Source: Roseovarius sp. Pro17 (lineage in GTDB: Bacteria > Pseudomonadota > Alphaproteobacteria > Rhodobacterales > Rhodobacteraceae). From it: a DNA stretch of 64,000 nt. The notes beneath the pieces were generated by a model, which was given only the letters and a program-made list of their open reading frames with translations, was not told the DNA's origin and ran no database searches. Position 1 is the stretch's first letter. The number at the start of each line of letters is the position of its first letter. The stretch is taken from NCBI RefSeq assembly GCF_035599575.1, contig NZ_CP141179.1, positions 1,550,001 through 1,614,000 of the forward strand, written 5' to 3'. Below are positions 16,254 through 25,120 of the stretch, piece after piece. Made by a program: the position numbers and the translations under genes.

Positions 16254-16308
16254 CTTACCCCTTCCATACATCAAAAGCGCCGCGCAACCTATTGATCCTG
16301 CGCGTCTA

Positions 16309-16491
16309 TCAAGGTCGATAACCGCGCTGCAGTGCCTTCTGCGGCGTCAGTGCATCAGGCCAGCCATACATCCGCTCGACCGCGTAGAGCGCGATGCAGA
16401 CGATTACGATCGCCAGCACAAATTTGACGCGCCCGGCACTGGGCGGATTTTGCGCCCATCGCGTCATTCGCAAGAGCCATCTGGTATTCAT
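16309..16491 (-). CDS. Small single-span membrane protein, unknown
   Basis: A 60-residue protein starting MNTRWLLRM with a basic N-terminus, one transmembrane segment (about residues 21-40, VKFVLAIVIVCIALYAV), then a short polar tail. It has the organisation of conserved small membrane proteins that I associate with Rhodobacteraceae, but I cannot name it. It is divergent from the RatA/COQ10-like gene. An upstream ATG at 16530 would add 13 residues. Confidence 0.6.
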   Translation of the reverse strand: MNTRWLLRMTRWAQNPPSAGRVKFVLAIVIVCIALYAVERMYGWPDALTPQKALQRGYRP

Positions 16492-16676
16492 TGGTAAATC
16501 TTGATGCGATGCATGAGAAAGGCATCGCAACCCTCTATAGTCGCGTTACAAATAATCCATTAGAAAGCTACAGGCACATAACATTCCGACGCGCGCGGCT
16601 GCACGCCCCCTTGCCATTTGGACATCAGTCTACGACATGGAATACCACTGTCACGCAAAAATATCCGGAGCCGGCC

Positions 16677-17123
16677 TTGCCTACCCATTCCGAAACCCGC
16701 CACCTTCCCTACAGTGCGCAGCAGATGTACGATCTGGTCGCGGATGTCGGAAATTATCCGGAATTCCTGCCATGGACCGCCGCCGCGCGGGTGAAGAGCC
16801 GCAATCAGCAGCCCGATGGCAGCGAGGTGATGGAGGCGGATCTGGTCATCAGCTTCAAGGTCTTTCGCGAGACGTTCGCCAGCCGCGTCGTGCTATGGCC
16901 CAATGACAGAAAAATCGACACCAGGTATCTGGACGGCCCATTCAAACACATGATTTCAAACTGGAAATTCTCCGACGCGGAGAATGGCTGCACTGTCGAT
17001 TTCTATGTCGATTTCGAGTTTCGCAACCGCATCCTGCAATCGGCGGCGGGCCTTTTCTTCTTTGACGCAATGCAGCGCATCGTGCGCGCCTTCGAGCGGC
17101 GCGCGCATGACCTTTACGGCTGA
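16677..17123 (+). CDS. Coenzyme Q-binding COQ10 / RatA family protein
   Basis: A 148-residue START-like protein. Signature segments: YSAQQMYDLVADVGNYPEFLPW near residue 12, and PFKHMISNWKF and FYVDFEFRNRILQ in the sheet and C-terminal helix. Bacterial COQ10 homologues bind ubiquinone and aid respiration; the related E. coli RatA was described as a ribosome-association toxin, but in alphaproteobacteria the quinone role is more likely. The frame is open upstream to 16491, but TTG at 16677 has GGAG 6 bases before it and gives the family's usual length. The 3' end overlaps the cinA gene's end by 10 bases tail to tail. Confidence 0.85.
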   Translation: MPTHSETRHLPYSAQQMYDLVADVGNYPEFLPWTAAARVKSRNQQPDGSEVMEADLVISFKVFRETFASRVVLWPNDRKIDTRYLDGPFKHMISNWKFSDAENGCTVDFYVDFEFRNRILQSAAGLFFFDAMQRIVRAFERRAHDLYG

Positions 17124-17587
17124 TCCAGCGCAGTAGCCAATAGCGCCAGCGCATGATCGCGCGCGGCGCGGCGCACTGCATCGCGGCCAAGCGGGCCGAA
17201 CTCCTGCACATCCACCTTCGCCGCCACGCCCTGGCGCGCGATGCCAAAGCAGACGCGCCCCTCTGGCTTGTGTTCGGAGCCGCCAGGGCCTGCAATGCCG
17301 GTAATCGAGACCGCCAATTGGGCCTGTGAATGCGCCAGCGCGCCTAGCGCCATCTCAGCAGCGACTTCGGGGCTGACCGCGCCATGCGCTTCCAGAGTGG
17401 CAGGCTTAACGCCCAGCATCTGAATTTTGGCATCATTCGAATAGGTGACGAAACCACGCTCGATCACGTCCGAGCTGCCCGGCACATCCGTTAGCGCGGC
17501 CATCACCATGCCGCCCGTACAGCTTTCGGCGGCAGCGATCATCACCCCGGCCACGCGCGCGCGGTTCAATATCTCAGCAGGGGTCAT
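17114..17587 (-). CDS. pncC: Nicotinamide-nucleotide amidohydrolase (CinA C-terminal domain, PncC)
   Basis: A 157-residue stand-alone CinA_C domain. ESCTGG near residue 21 and GSDVIERGFVTYSNDAK are the family signature, with SITGIAGPGG in the second half. It hydrolyses nicotinamide mononucleotide to nicotinate mononucleotide in the pyridine nucleotide cycle. It is the last gene of an ispDF-pgpA-pncC operon, overlapping pgpA by 4 bases. Confidence 0.93.
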   Translation of the reverse strand: MTPAEILNRARVAGVMIAAAESCTGGMVMAALTDVPGSSDVIERGFVTYSNDAKIQMLGVKPATLEAHGAVSPEVAAEMALGALAHSQAQLAVSITGIAGPGGSEHKPEGRVCFGIARQGVAAKVDVQEFGPLGRDAVRRAARDHALALLATALDQP

Positions 17588-18081
17588 GCCCCCAATACCC
17601 CATGTGCCAGCGCAGCCAACACCATCACACTTAAGGCCGCCAGAACGCCTGCGATTACGTCGTCCAGCATCACGCCGAATGGCGTATGTTGCCGATCAGC
17701 CCAGCCCACAGGCCCGGGCTTGAAGATATCGAAGAGACGAAAGAGGATGAATGCCGCTATCCAGCCGGGCCAGAGCGCAAAGATGGACGCGCCCACATGC
17801 CACGCGCCGAAGGACAGTGGCAAAAGGGCGATCCACTGACCGACGACCTCGTCGATGACCACATGCGAGGGGTCGTGATCGTCCTCCCAGCGCGTCACCT
17901 GCGTCGTCGCCCAGAGCCCTTCAAAGAATGCGGCGATAATCGCTATCATCAACAGCCACGGCCCGCCGATCAGATGCAGCACTGCGGCCATCGGCAACGC
18001 GACCAGCGATCCCCAGGTGCCGGGGGCAGGACGTAGATGGCCGACACCGCCCACTGTTGCGACAAAGCGGGCGATCTTCAT
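17584..18081 (-). CDS. pgpA: Phosphatidylglycerophosphatase A
   Basis: A 165-residue inner-membrane enzyme that removes phosphate from phosphatidylglycerophosphate to make phosphatidylglycerol. Motifs: [13 protein letters not shown] near residue 15, [17 protein letters not shown] in the middle and a C-terminal [11 protein letters not shown] membrane segment. There are about four hydrophobic segments. It overlaps both neighbours by 4 bases. Confidence 0.94.
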   Translation of the reverse strand: MKIARFVATVGGVGHLRPAPGTWGSLVALPMAAVLHLIGGPWLLMIAIIAAFFEGLWATTQVTRWEDDHDPSHVVIDEVVGQWIALLPLSFGAWHVGASIFALWPGWIAAFILFRLFDIFKPGPVGWADRQHTPFGVMLDDVIAGVLAALSVMVLAALAHGVLGA

Positions 18082-19208
18082 GGGGTCACCAGCAGGACGC
18101 TCGCCAGCGCGGCTATGCCTTCCTCGCGGCCGGTAAAGCCCAGCCTCTCGGACGTGGTTGCCTTTACCGAAATGCGCCCTGGCGCGAGGCCGGTGATGTC
18201 ACTGAGCGTGGCCTGCATGGTGGCGGCATGGGGGCCGATCTTGGGCTGTTCGCAAACAAGAGTGATGTCCATATTGCTGATGTCATACCCTTTTTCGCGG
18301 GCTAGCTGCACGGCATGGCGCAGAAAGACATGACTCTCTGCGCCCTTCCATTCAGGCTCGGAGGGGGGGAAATGCCGCCCAATATCGCCCTCGGCCAGCG
18401 CGCCGTAAATTGCGTCGCAGATCGCGTGCAAACCGACATCGGCGTCCGAATGACCCTGAAGCCCGCGCCCATGCGGCACTGCCACGCCACACAGCATGAC
18501 ATGATCGCCGGGGCCAAAGCGGTGGACGTCGTAGCCATTGCCGATGCGAATATCCATTGTGCCTCTCAACAGGGCCTCGGCCCGTGCAAAATCAGGGGGA
18601 TGGGTGATCTTGAGGTTGTCCTCATCGCCCGGCACGATCACCACGTCAAGCCCGGCGGCACGCGCCACGGCCACGTCGTCGGGCGCGTCGCCAGTATGCG
18701 CGCGATGTGCGGCGAGGATGGCCGCAAAATCAAAACCTTGGGGTGTCTGCGCCCGGTAGAGCCCGGCGCGGTCCTGCGTGCCATCGACGTGCCTATCCCG
18801 AACGATCCAGAGCGCATCGGTCACGGGCAGGGCGGGCGCTGCAGCCGACGCGGTATCCAGCGCGCTAAGTACACGACGGATCAAGGGGGCCGAGACACAG
18901 GGCCGCGCCACGTCATGAATCAGCACGCGGGTGCAGCCAGTGCGCTCCAGCGCCTCCAGCCCCGCGCGCACCGATGCGGCGCGGGTATCGCCGCCGGCAG
19001 TTAGTAACACGTCTTTCTGTGGCGAAAAATGAGCGATGTCATCAGGATGTAGCGCGATCATGATGTGATCTATCTCGGGCAAAGCGACGAAGGCGCGCAA
19101 GGTCCAGTCAATCACGCGGGCGCCCGCCAGCGGCTGCCACTGCTTGGGACGAACGCCGCCCGCGCGGGTGCCGCGCCCGGCGGCAACTATGAGGACGGCG
19201 CATGTCAT
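18078..19208 (-). CDS. ispDF: Bifunctional IspD/IspF enzyme of the MEP isoprenoid pathway
   Basis: A 376-residue fusion. Residues 1 to about 220 are IspD (2-C-methyl-D-erythritol 4-phosphate cytidylyltransferase): [11 protein letters not shown] at the N-terminus and [12 protein letters not shown] in the middle. From about residue 222 ([14 protein letters not shown]) the rest is IspF (2,4-cyclodiphosphate synthase) with [14 protein letters not shown] and [18 protein letters not shown]. The fusion catalyses two non-consecutive steps of the pathway and is typical of alpha- and epsilonproteobacteria. Start at 19208 ([11 protein letters not shown]) chosen over the upstream ATG at 19244. Confidence 0.95.
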   Translation of the reverse strand: MTCAVLIVAAGRGTRAGGVRPKQWQPLAGARVIDWTLRAFVALPEIDHIMIALHPDDIAHFSPQKDVLLTAGGDTRAASVRAGLEALERTGCTRVLIHDVARPCVSAPLIRRVLSALDTASAAAPALPVTDALWIVRDRHVDGTQDRAGLYRAQTPQGFDFAAILAAHRAHTGDAPDDVAVARAAGLDVVIVPGDEDNLKITHPPDFARAEALLRGTMDIRIGNGYDVHRFGPGDHVMLCGVAVPHGRGLQGHSDADVGLHAICDAIYGALAEGDIGRHFPPSEPEWKGAESHVFLRHAVQLAREKGYDISNMDITLVCEQPKIGPHAATMQATLSDITGLAPGRISVKATTSERLGFTGREEGIAALASVLLVTP

Positions 19209-19304
19209 GGCGTGCAGCCTACCGCGCCGCGCGACCCCCTGCAATTCATTGCGAAGCGCGCCCGCGCCGGGTAGAGATGAACACCATCCACCGGACGAAC
19301 GCCC

Positions 19305-20294
19305 ATGCCCTTGACCCTTAGAGATACGTTGCTGACATCGCCCGTCCTTCTTGCGCCGCTGGCGGGGATCACGGATCTGCCTTTTCGCACCTTGGTCGCG
19401 CGCTTTGGCGCGGGCCTCGTGGTGAGCGAAATGATCGCGAGTCAGGAAATGGTGCAGGCCAAACCTTCGGCGCGTGAAAAGGCCGAATTGGGCCTAGGCG
19501 CCGCTGCAACTGCCGTGCAACTGGCCGGGTGCGAGCCCGTCTGGATGGCCGAAGCCGCGCGCATGGCCGAGGCGGATGGCGCGCGCATTATAGACATTAA
19601 CATGGGTTGCCCCGCCAAGAAGGTGACGCGCAGCGCTGGATCGGGCGCGGCCGGATCGGCGCTGATGCGTGATCCCGACCATGCGCTGCGCCTGATCGAG
19701 GCGGTGGTGAGCGCGGTCAAGGTGCCTGTAACGCTGAAAATGCGACTGGGCTGGGATGACAGTCAGCGCAACGCGCCCGCTTTGGCACAGATGGCCGAAA
19801 ACGCGGGGGTCGCCATGATTACGGTCCACGGGCGCACGCGCTGTCAGTTCTACAAGGGCCGCGCCGATTGGGCCGCAATCGGCGCGGTCAAGCAGGCTGT
19901 GCGCATCCCCGTGATCGCGAATGGAGATATCGTCGATGCCGCCACGGCTTGCAGCGCATTGAAGGCTTCGGGCGCGGATGGCGTCATGATCGGGCGCGGT
20001 GCGCAGGGACGGCCTTGGGCGCTGGCCGAGGTGGCGCATCGCCTCTTTGGCACCCCCGCGCCGCATGTTCCCCAAGGAACAGCGCTAGGCGACATGATCG
20101 GCGCGCATTATGAGGCGATGCTTGATTTCTACGGGTCCACTTTGGGGTTGCGCGTGGCCCGCAAGCATCTGCGCTGGTATCTGGACGGGGCCGAGCCACA
20201 AATGCGTCGCGCCATTCTGACGGCGGACGATCCGGCAACGGTGCTGCACCTGTTGCCCTGCGCGCTTAACCCATGCACATCGGTGGCCGCATGA
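19305..20294 (+). CDS. dusB: tRNA-dihydrouridine synthase DusB (NifR3)
   Basis: A 329-residue FMN enzyme that reduces uridines in the tRNA D-loop. Motifs: [12 protein letters not shown] near residue 18, [17 protein letters not shown] with the catalytic Cys, and [12 protein letters not shown]. Historically called nifR3 because it precedes ntrBC in Rhodobacter and Azospirillum; the same arrangement is seen here, with the stop codon overlapping the ntrB start by 4 bases. Confidence 0.94.
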   Translation: MPLTLRDTLLTSPVLLAPLAGITDLPFRTLVARFGAGLVVSEMIASQEMVQAKPSAREKAELGLGAAATAVQLAGCEPVWMAEAARMAEADGARIIDINMGCPAKKVTRSAGSGAAGSALMRDPDHALRLIEAVVSAVKVPVTLKMRLGWDDSQRNAPALAQMAENAGVAMITVHGRTRCQFYKGRADWAAIGAVKQAVRIPVIANGDIVDAATACSALKASGADGVMIGRGAQGRPWALAEVAHRLFGTPAPHVPQGTALGDMIGAHYEAMLDFYGSTLGLRVARKHLRWYLDGAEPQMRRAILTADDPATVLHLLPCALNPCTSVAA

Positions 20295-21379
20295 CGGCGG
20301 GCGCCCCCGATATCTGGGGCGCGCTACCGGTGCCCGCGCTGCTGCTGGACACGCAGGATCGTGCGCTTAGGATCAATCCGGCGGCCGAAGGGTTTCTGAA
20401 CGCGTCGGCGCGCGCGGCTACAGGGCAGCGCCTGTCCGAGTTATTACACCTAGATGCGCCGCTTGATGCCGCTTTGGCGCGCGCGCGGGCGGTTGGCGCG
20501 CCACTCTTTGTCGCCGACATCGCTGTCGGCGCGGGGGGCCGCGCGCCGGTGCAATGTAGCCTTCAGATCGCGCCGATTGACATCGACGCGGCAGGGCCAG
20601 ACGCCGCCATGTTGATGCTGATAATACCTAGCGAGTTGGCCGGTTATCCGGCGCAGGATCCGTCGGCGCGGCCCGGTGCCCGCTCGGCCATCGGCATGGC
20701 CGAGATGCTGGCGCACGAGATCAAGAACCCGCTGGCGGGAATCATCGGCGCCGCGCAGCTACTGTCGATGACCCTTGGCGAAGAGGATCGCGAACTGACG
20801 GATCTGATCGTCGGCGAAAGCCGCCGGATCGACGCGTTGCTGGGCCAGGTCGAAAGTTTTGGCAACCTCGCGCCACCGCGCTGTCGGCGGGTCAATGTGC
20901 ATGATGTTCTGGTGCGCGCCCGGCGCAGTGCGTTGCTGGGCTTTGCTGCTGATATGCGCATCATTGAAGAGTATGACCCCTCGTTGCCCTATGCGTGGGC
21001 CGATCCCGATATGCTGCTGCAAGTGCTTCAAAACCTGTTGAAAAACGCCGCCGAGGCCGCCGCACCCGAAGGCGGCACAATCATCCTGCGCAGTTGTTTC
21101 GAGCAGGGCGTGCGCCTGCGCGGAGATGGCGGCACCGGTGCGCCCCTGCCGCTTCAGATTGAGGTAATCGACGATGGCCCCGGCGTGCCGCCTGAGCTGA
21201 CCTCCAGCCTGTTCGAACCGTTCGTGTCGGGGCGCGAGAACGGCACCGGGCTGGGTCTGGCGCTGGCGGCGCGGATCATGGCGGGGCAGGGCGGCTGGAT
21301 CGCGGTCAACTCACGTCCAGGCCGCACCGTATTCCGGCTGTCGCTGCCGCTGGCGACGTCCAAGTTGGAGGCAGGCTGA
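20291..21379 (+). CDS. ntrB: Nitrogen regulation sensor kinase NtrB
   Basis: A 362-residue cytosolic histidine kinase without transmembrane segments. A PAS domain (about residues 15-110) precedes the dimerisation/phosphoacceptor helix LAHEIKNPLAGIIGAAQLL with His142, and the ATPase domain has N-box LLKNAAEAA and G-boxes DGPGVPP and NGTGLGLALA. It phosphorylates NtrC under nitrogen limitation, controlled by PII protein. ATG at 20291 overlaps the dusB stop; an in-frame ATG at 20273 is also possible. It ends on the first base of the ntrC start. Confidence 0.95.
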   Translation: MTAGAPDIWGALPVPALLLDTQDRALRINPAAEGFLNASARAATGQRLSELLHLDAPLDAALARARAVGAPLFVADIAVGAGGRAPVQCSLQIAPIDIDAAGPDAAMLMLIIPSELAGYPAQDPSARPGARSAIGMAEMLAHEIKNPLAGIIGAAQLLSMTLGEEDRELTDLIVGESRRIDALLGQVESFGNLAPPRCRRVNVHDVLVRARRSALLGFAADMRIIEEYDPSLPYAWADPDMLLQVLQNLLKNAAEAAAPEGGTIILRSCFEQGVRLRGDGGTGAPLPLQIEVIDDGPGVPPELTSSLFEPFVSGRENGTGLGLALAARIMAGQGGWIAVNSRPGRTVFRLSLPLATSKLEAG

Positions 21380-22749
21380 TGGATGGCACGGTTCTAATCG
21401 CGGATGACGATCGCACGATCCGCACGGTTCTGGCACAGGCGCTGATGCGGGCGGGCTGCAAGGTGCACGCCACCTCCAGCCTGACGACGCTGATGCGTTG
21501 GATCAGCGAGGGGATGGGGGACGTCGTGATTTCCGACGTCATGATGCCCGATGGCAATGGGCTGGAAATGCTGCCCAAGATCGCTGAGGTGCGGCCCGGC
21601 CTGCCGGTCATCATCATTTCGGCGCAGAATACCGTGATGACCGCCATCCGCGCCGCCGAGGCCGAGGCTTGGGATTACCTGCCCAAGCCCTTCGATCTGC
21701 CCGATCTGATGGCGCGCACCGCGCGCGCGCTGACCAGCCACGGCGCGGACCGCGCCCGCGCGCCCCAACCAACGCCCAATGAGCTGCCGCTGATAGGGCA
21801 AAGCGCACCGATGCAAGCCCTGTTTCGTGTATTGGCACGGGTGATGAACACCGATCTGCCGGTCTGGATTTCGGGCGAGTCGGGCACCGGAAAATCGTTG
21901 ATTGCGCGGGTGATCCATGACGTGTCGGACCGACGCGCGCGCCCTTACCTTGCGCTGGGGCCTGCCGATCTGCCTGCGGACGGCGCGCCTGCCGCGATTC
22001 TTGCGCGTGCGGACGGCGGCACCATCGTTCTGGACGGACTCTTTGATTTCGACGCGAACGCTCAGCTTCGCGCACTGCGCCTGATCGACGCCGCCACAGA
22101 GGCTGGCCCTGATACGCAGCCACGCATCATCGCCACAGCACAGAAATCGGGGCAGGTAACGGGGCCACAAATCGGGCAGGGCCTGCGCGACGATCTATAT
22201 TTTCGTCTCGCAGGCGCCGTGATCGAGGTGCCACCGCTGCGCGCGCGCTCGGGCGATATCTCTCTTCTCGTGACGCATTTTCTCTACCTTTCCGAAGAGG
22301 CGGGTGGCCATCCGCGCCGCCTTGCACCGGATGCGCTGGACGCGCTGAACGCTTATGACTGGCCGGGCAACGTGCGCGAACTGGAACATGCAGCGCGCCG
22401 TCTGGCGCTAGGGGGTCGTGCGCCACTGATCTCGCACGACGAGGTAGCGGCCCTTTTGGCCACCCGCCCCGCCGCCCCGGTGGCAAGTGCACAGACCGAG
22501 AGCCTGTCGCAGGCTGTCGCCGCTCATGTGCAGCGCTACTTTGATCTGCACGCGCAGGAATTGCCGCCACCGGGCCTCTATGCGCGCATCCTGCGCGAGG
22601 TCGAGGCGCCACTGCTGCGAATCGCGCTGGATGCGGTGGGCGGAAATCAGGTCCAATGCGCCGAGCTTTTGGGCATGAACCGCAATACTTTGCGCAAAAA
22701 GATGACGTCGCTGGATATTGAGGTGACACGCCGCCCCAAGTTGATGTAA
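21379..22749 (+). CDS. ntrC: Nitrogen regulation response regulator NtrC, lacking the GAFTGA loop
   Basis: A 456-residue regulator with receiver domain (phosphoacceptor Asp53 in ISDVMMPDG), AAA+ domain (Walker A GESGTGKS near residue 171) and Fis-type C-terminal HTH (QCAELLGMNRNTLRKKM). Two parts of a normal sigma-54 activator are missing: the segment between ARVIHD and ADGGTIVLD is shortened and has no GAFTGA, and Walker B reads TIVLDGL in place of the usual LDE. Rhodobacter capsulatus NtrC is known to lack GAFTGA and to activate sigma-70 polymerase, so this protein probably works the same way. A terminator-like hairpin follows. Confidence 0.94.
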   Translation: MDGTVLIADDDRTIRTVLAQALMRAGCKVHATSSLTTLMRWISEGMGDVVISDVMMPDGNGLEMLPKIAEVRPGLPVIIISAQNTVMTAIRAAEAEAWDYLPKPFDLPDLMARTARALTSHGADRARAPQPTPNELPLIGQSAPMQALFRVLARVMNTDLPVWISGESGTGKSLIARVIHDVSDRRARPYLALGPADLPADGAPAAILARADGGTIVLDGLFDFDANAQLRALRLIDAATEAGPDTQPRIIATAQKSGQVTGPQIGQGLRDDLYFRLAGAVIEVPPLRARSGDISLLVTHFLYLSEEAGGHPRRLAPDALDALNAYDWPGNVRELEHAARRLALGGRAPLISHDEVAALLATRPAAPVASAQTESLSQAVAAHVQRYFDLHAQELPPPGLYARILREVEAPLLRIALDAVGGNQVQCAELLGMNRNTLRKKMTSLDIEVTRRPKLM

Positions 22750-22790
22750 AAGCGCAACAGACCTGTGGCGCATTTGGGGCAGCACCCCCC

Positions 22791-22832
22791 GCGTGCCACT
22801 AAATATGGTGGGCGTGGTTTTTTAGTCACGCC
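22791..22832 (+). terminator. Terminator/attenuator-like hairpins between ntrC and ntrY
   Basis: GCGTGCCAC (22791-22799) can pair with GTGGGCGTG with one bulge, followed by six T residues (22818-22823). An alternative hairpin uses GGCGTG (22811-22816) with CACGCC (22827-22832) and would destroy the first. ntrY begins at 22852. Confidence 0.5.
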
Positions 22833-22851
22833 GAAATGTTGGGGGATGTGA

Positions 22852-25119
22852 GTGGCCGCAAGGACACGCAGAATGGGGTGGGAGCGTATCTCACGCCTGC
22901 GCCGCGCAAAGCGTTTTCAGACCGCTGCCACCTTTGGGCTGGTCGTGCTGGGGCCGGTGCTGGCGTTGGTGACGTTCCTCGTCATGGGACCGCTGGATCA
23001 GGGCGCGCAATCGAACGTGTTGCGCATCGTTTTGCTGGCGGATCTGGTCTATGTCATCGCCGTCGCGGCGCTGGTGCTTCAGCGCGTTGTCCAGATGATC
23101 TCGGCCCGCCGGTCGCAATCGGCTGGCTCGCGGCTGCACCTGCGCCTCACCGGTGTTTTTGCGATCATGGCCTTGCTGCCGACGATTACGGTTGCGGTTT
23201 TCGCCACGCTGTCGGTCAATATGGGCCTTGAGGCGTGGTTTTCCGACCGGGTTGGCCGGGTCGTCAGCAATTCGGTCGCCGCGGCCGAGGCCTATGAGGA
23301 CGAACACCGCCGTGATCTGATTATTGACGCGCGGGCAGTGGCGACCTTTCTTGAGGAGATCAAGCAGCGCAGCGTGTTCATGGACGACGGCGATATCAGG
23401 CAGGTTCTGTCCGAGGGTCAGCGCGAGATCCAGCGCGGATTGCGCGAGGCCTTTGTCATCGATGGCACCGGCGAGATCCGCGCGCGCGGCGAAAGCTCGT
23501 ATCTGTTTGATTTTGAAAAGCCGTCCGAACAGCAACTGAGGGATGCGCGCGAGGACGGCATCCTGGTTCTTCAGGACTGGGATAATAACGAATTTCGCGC
23601 GCTGATCCCGCTGAAGGGCTTTGCCGACCGCATTCTTTATGTCAGCCGCAACGTGGATGGCGACATTCTGAACCTGCTGGATGAGACCAAGGAGACCGCG
23701 AATTTCTATCAACAACGCGAGAGCGAGCGGGGCCGCGTCCTGTTCGAGTTCGGACTGCTCTATCTGGGTTTCGCCGTCATCTTGATCCTTGCTGCCGTCT
23801 GGCTGGGCCTGTGGTTTGCCGAACGCCTCGCGCGCCCCGTGGGCCGCCTGACCAGCGCGGCGCAGCGTATCGGCGCGGGCGATCTGGATGTCCAGGTGCG
23901 CGAGGAGGAGGGCGATGACGAGATCGCGCAGCTCAGCACCTTCTTTAACCAGATGACTCGCCAGTTGAAGGCACAGCGCGCAGCGCTTTTGTCAAATACC
24001 GAACAGATCGAGAGGCGCCGCCGCCTGTTTGATTCGGTGCTGGGGTCGGTGTCGTCCGGCGTCGTTGGCCTTGATGCCAAGGGGCGCGTGACCTTCGTCA
24101 ACCGCGCCGCCGAAAAGCTGCTGGATTGGCAGGAAGATCGCCAATCGGTCGATCTGACTGTGGCGGTGCCGGAATTTGCGGAACTGTTCAAACGCCTGCG
24201 CAAAAGCGCGAGTGGCTTTGTGCAGGACGAAATCCGCGTCACCCGCGGGGTCGAACAGGAAAGCCTGCTGGTGCGCATGTCCACCCGCCGCACAGACAGT
24301 GGCAAGCGAGAGGGATATGTTGTTGCCTTTGACGACGTCACCGATCTGGTCAGTGCACAACGTATGGCCGCGTGGGGCGACGTGGCGCAGCGCATCGCGC
24401 ATGAGATCAAGAACCCGCTAACCCCGATCAAGCTGTCGGCCGAGCGAACGAAACGCAAGTTCACTAAGCTACTGAATGAAAAGGACGCAGCCGATCTGAC
24501 GCAACTGACCGATGTTATCGTGCGCCAGACCGACGATCTGCGCCGCATCGTCGATGAATTCTCGAAGTTCGCACGCATGCCCGAGCCGCAGCGCAAGCCC
24601 GAAAGCCTCACACGCCTCGTCCGCGACGCGGTGCTGCTACAAGAGGCAGGCCAGCCCGATGTGCGGATCGAAAGCGATCTGGACGACGCGCCACTCTGGG
24701 CCGACGTGGATGCGACGATGATTTCTCAGGCGTTGACGAATTTGATCAAGAACGCTGGCGAAGCCACTGAAACCCTGCGTGAAAAGGGTCTTGCACCCGA
24801 GCGATTTCAGCCCATTATAAGGGTCAGCACGACATATATGGATGGCCGCGCCGAGTTGCGCATCGCCGACAATGGCATCGGCCTGCCCGAAGACCGCTCG
24901 CGCCTCTTTGAGCCATACGTGACGACACGCGACAAGGGCACGGGCCTCGGCCTGCCCATCGTCAAGAAAATCATCGAAGAGCATGGCGGCAGCCTGACAT
25001 TGCTGGACGCCGAACCCTTTGCCGAGGGCGCGCGGCAGGGTGCAATGGCCGTGATCCGGCTGGATTTGACAGAAACGAGCATTGAACTGACAAGCGCCGA
25101 CAAGGCGGTGGGGGCATAG
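22852..25119 (+). CDS. ntrY: Membrane sensor histidine kinase NtrY
   Basis: A 755-residue kinase. Three hydrophobic segments lie near the N-terminus (about residues 20-125), then a periplasmic or extracytoplasmic sensor region, another membrane segment near 300, a HAMP domain (GDLDVQVREEEGDDEI), a PAS domain, the phosphoacceptor helix IAHEIKNPLTPIKL with His517, and the ATPase domain with DNGIGLPE and DKGTGLGLPIV. NtrY is the partner of NtrX and links nitrogen or redox state to gene control. The start is GTG at 22852, with GGGGGA 5 bases upstream. Confidence 0.94.
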   Translation: MAARTRRMGWERISRLRRAKRFQTAATFGLVVLGPVLALVTFLVMGPLDQGAQSNVLRIVLLADLVYVIAVAALVLQRVVQMISARRSQSAGSRLHLRLTGVFAIMALLPTITVAVFATLSVNMGLEAWFSDRVGRVVSNSVAAAEAYEDEHRRDLIIDARAVATFLEEIKQRSVFMDDGDIRQVLSEGQREIQRGLREAFVIDGTGEIRARGESSYLFDFEKPSEQQLRDAREDGILVLQDWDNNEFRALIPLKGFADRILYVSRNVDGDILNLLDETKETANFYQQRESERGRVLFEFGLLYLGFAVILILAAVWLGLWFAERLARPVGRLTSAAQRIGAGDLDVQVREEEGDDEIAQLSTFFNQMTRQLKAQRAALLSNTEQIERRRRLFDSVLGSVSSGVVGLDAKGRVTFVNRAAEKLLDWQEDRQSVDLTVAVPEFAELFKRLRKSASGFVQDEIRVTRGVEQESLLVRMSTRRTDSGKREGYVVAFDDVTDLVSAQRMAAWGDVAQRIAHEIKNPLTPIKLSAERTKRKFTKLLNEKDAADLTQLTDVIVRQTDDLRRIVDEFSKFARMPEPQRKPESLTRLVRDAVLLQEAGQPDVRIESDLDDAPLWADVDATMISQALTNLIKNAGEATETLREKGLAPERFQPIIRVSTTYMDGRAELRIADNGIGLPEDRSRLFEPYVTTRDKGTGLGLPIVKKIIEEHGGSLTLLDAEPFAEGARQGAMAVIRLDLTETSIELTSADKAVGA

Positions 25120-25120
25120 C

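Noticed and set aside
23760..24611. A 283-residue minus-strand open frame opposite ntrY
   Set aside because: It lies inside the complete ntrY kinase domains and reads as a Ser/Arg-rich antisense shadow.
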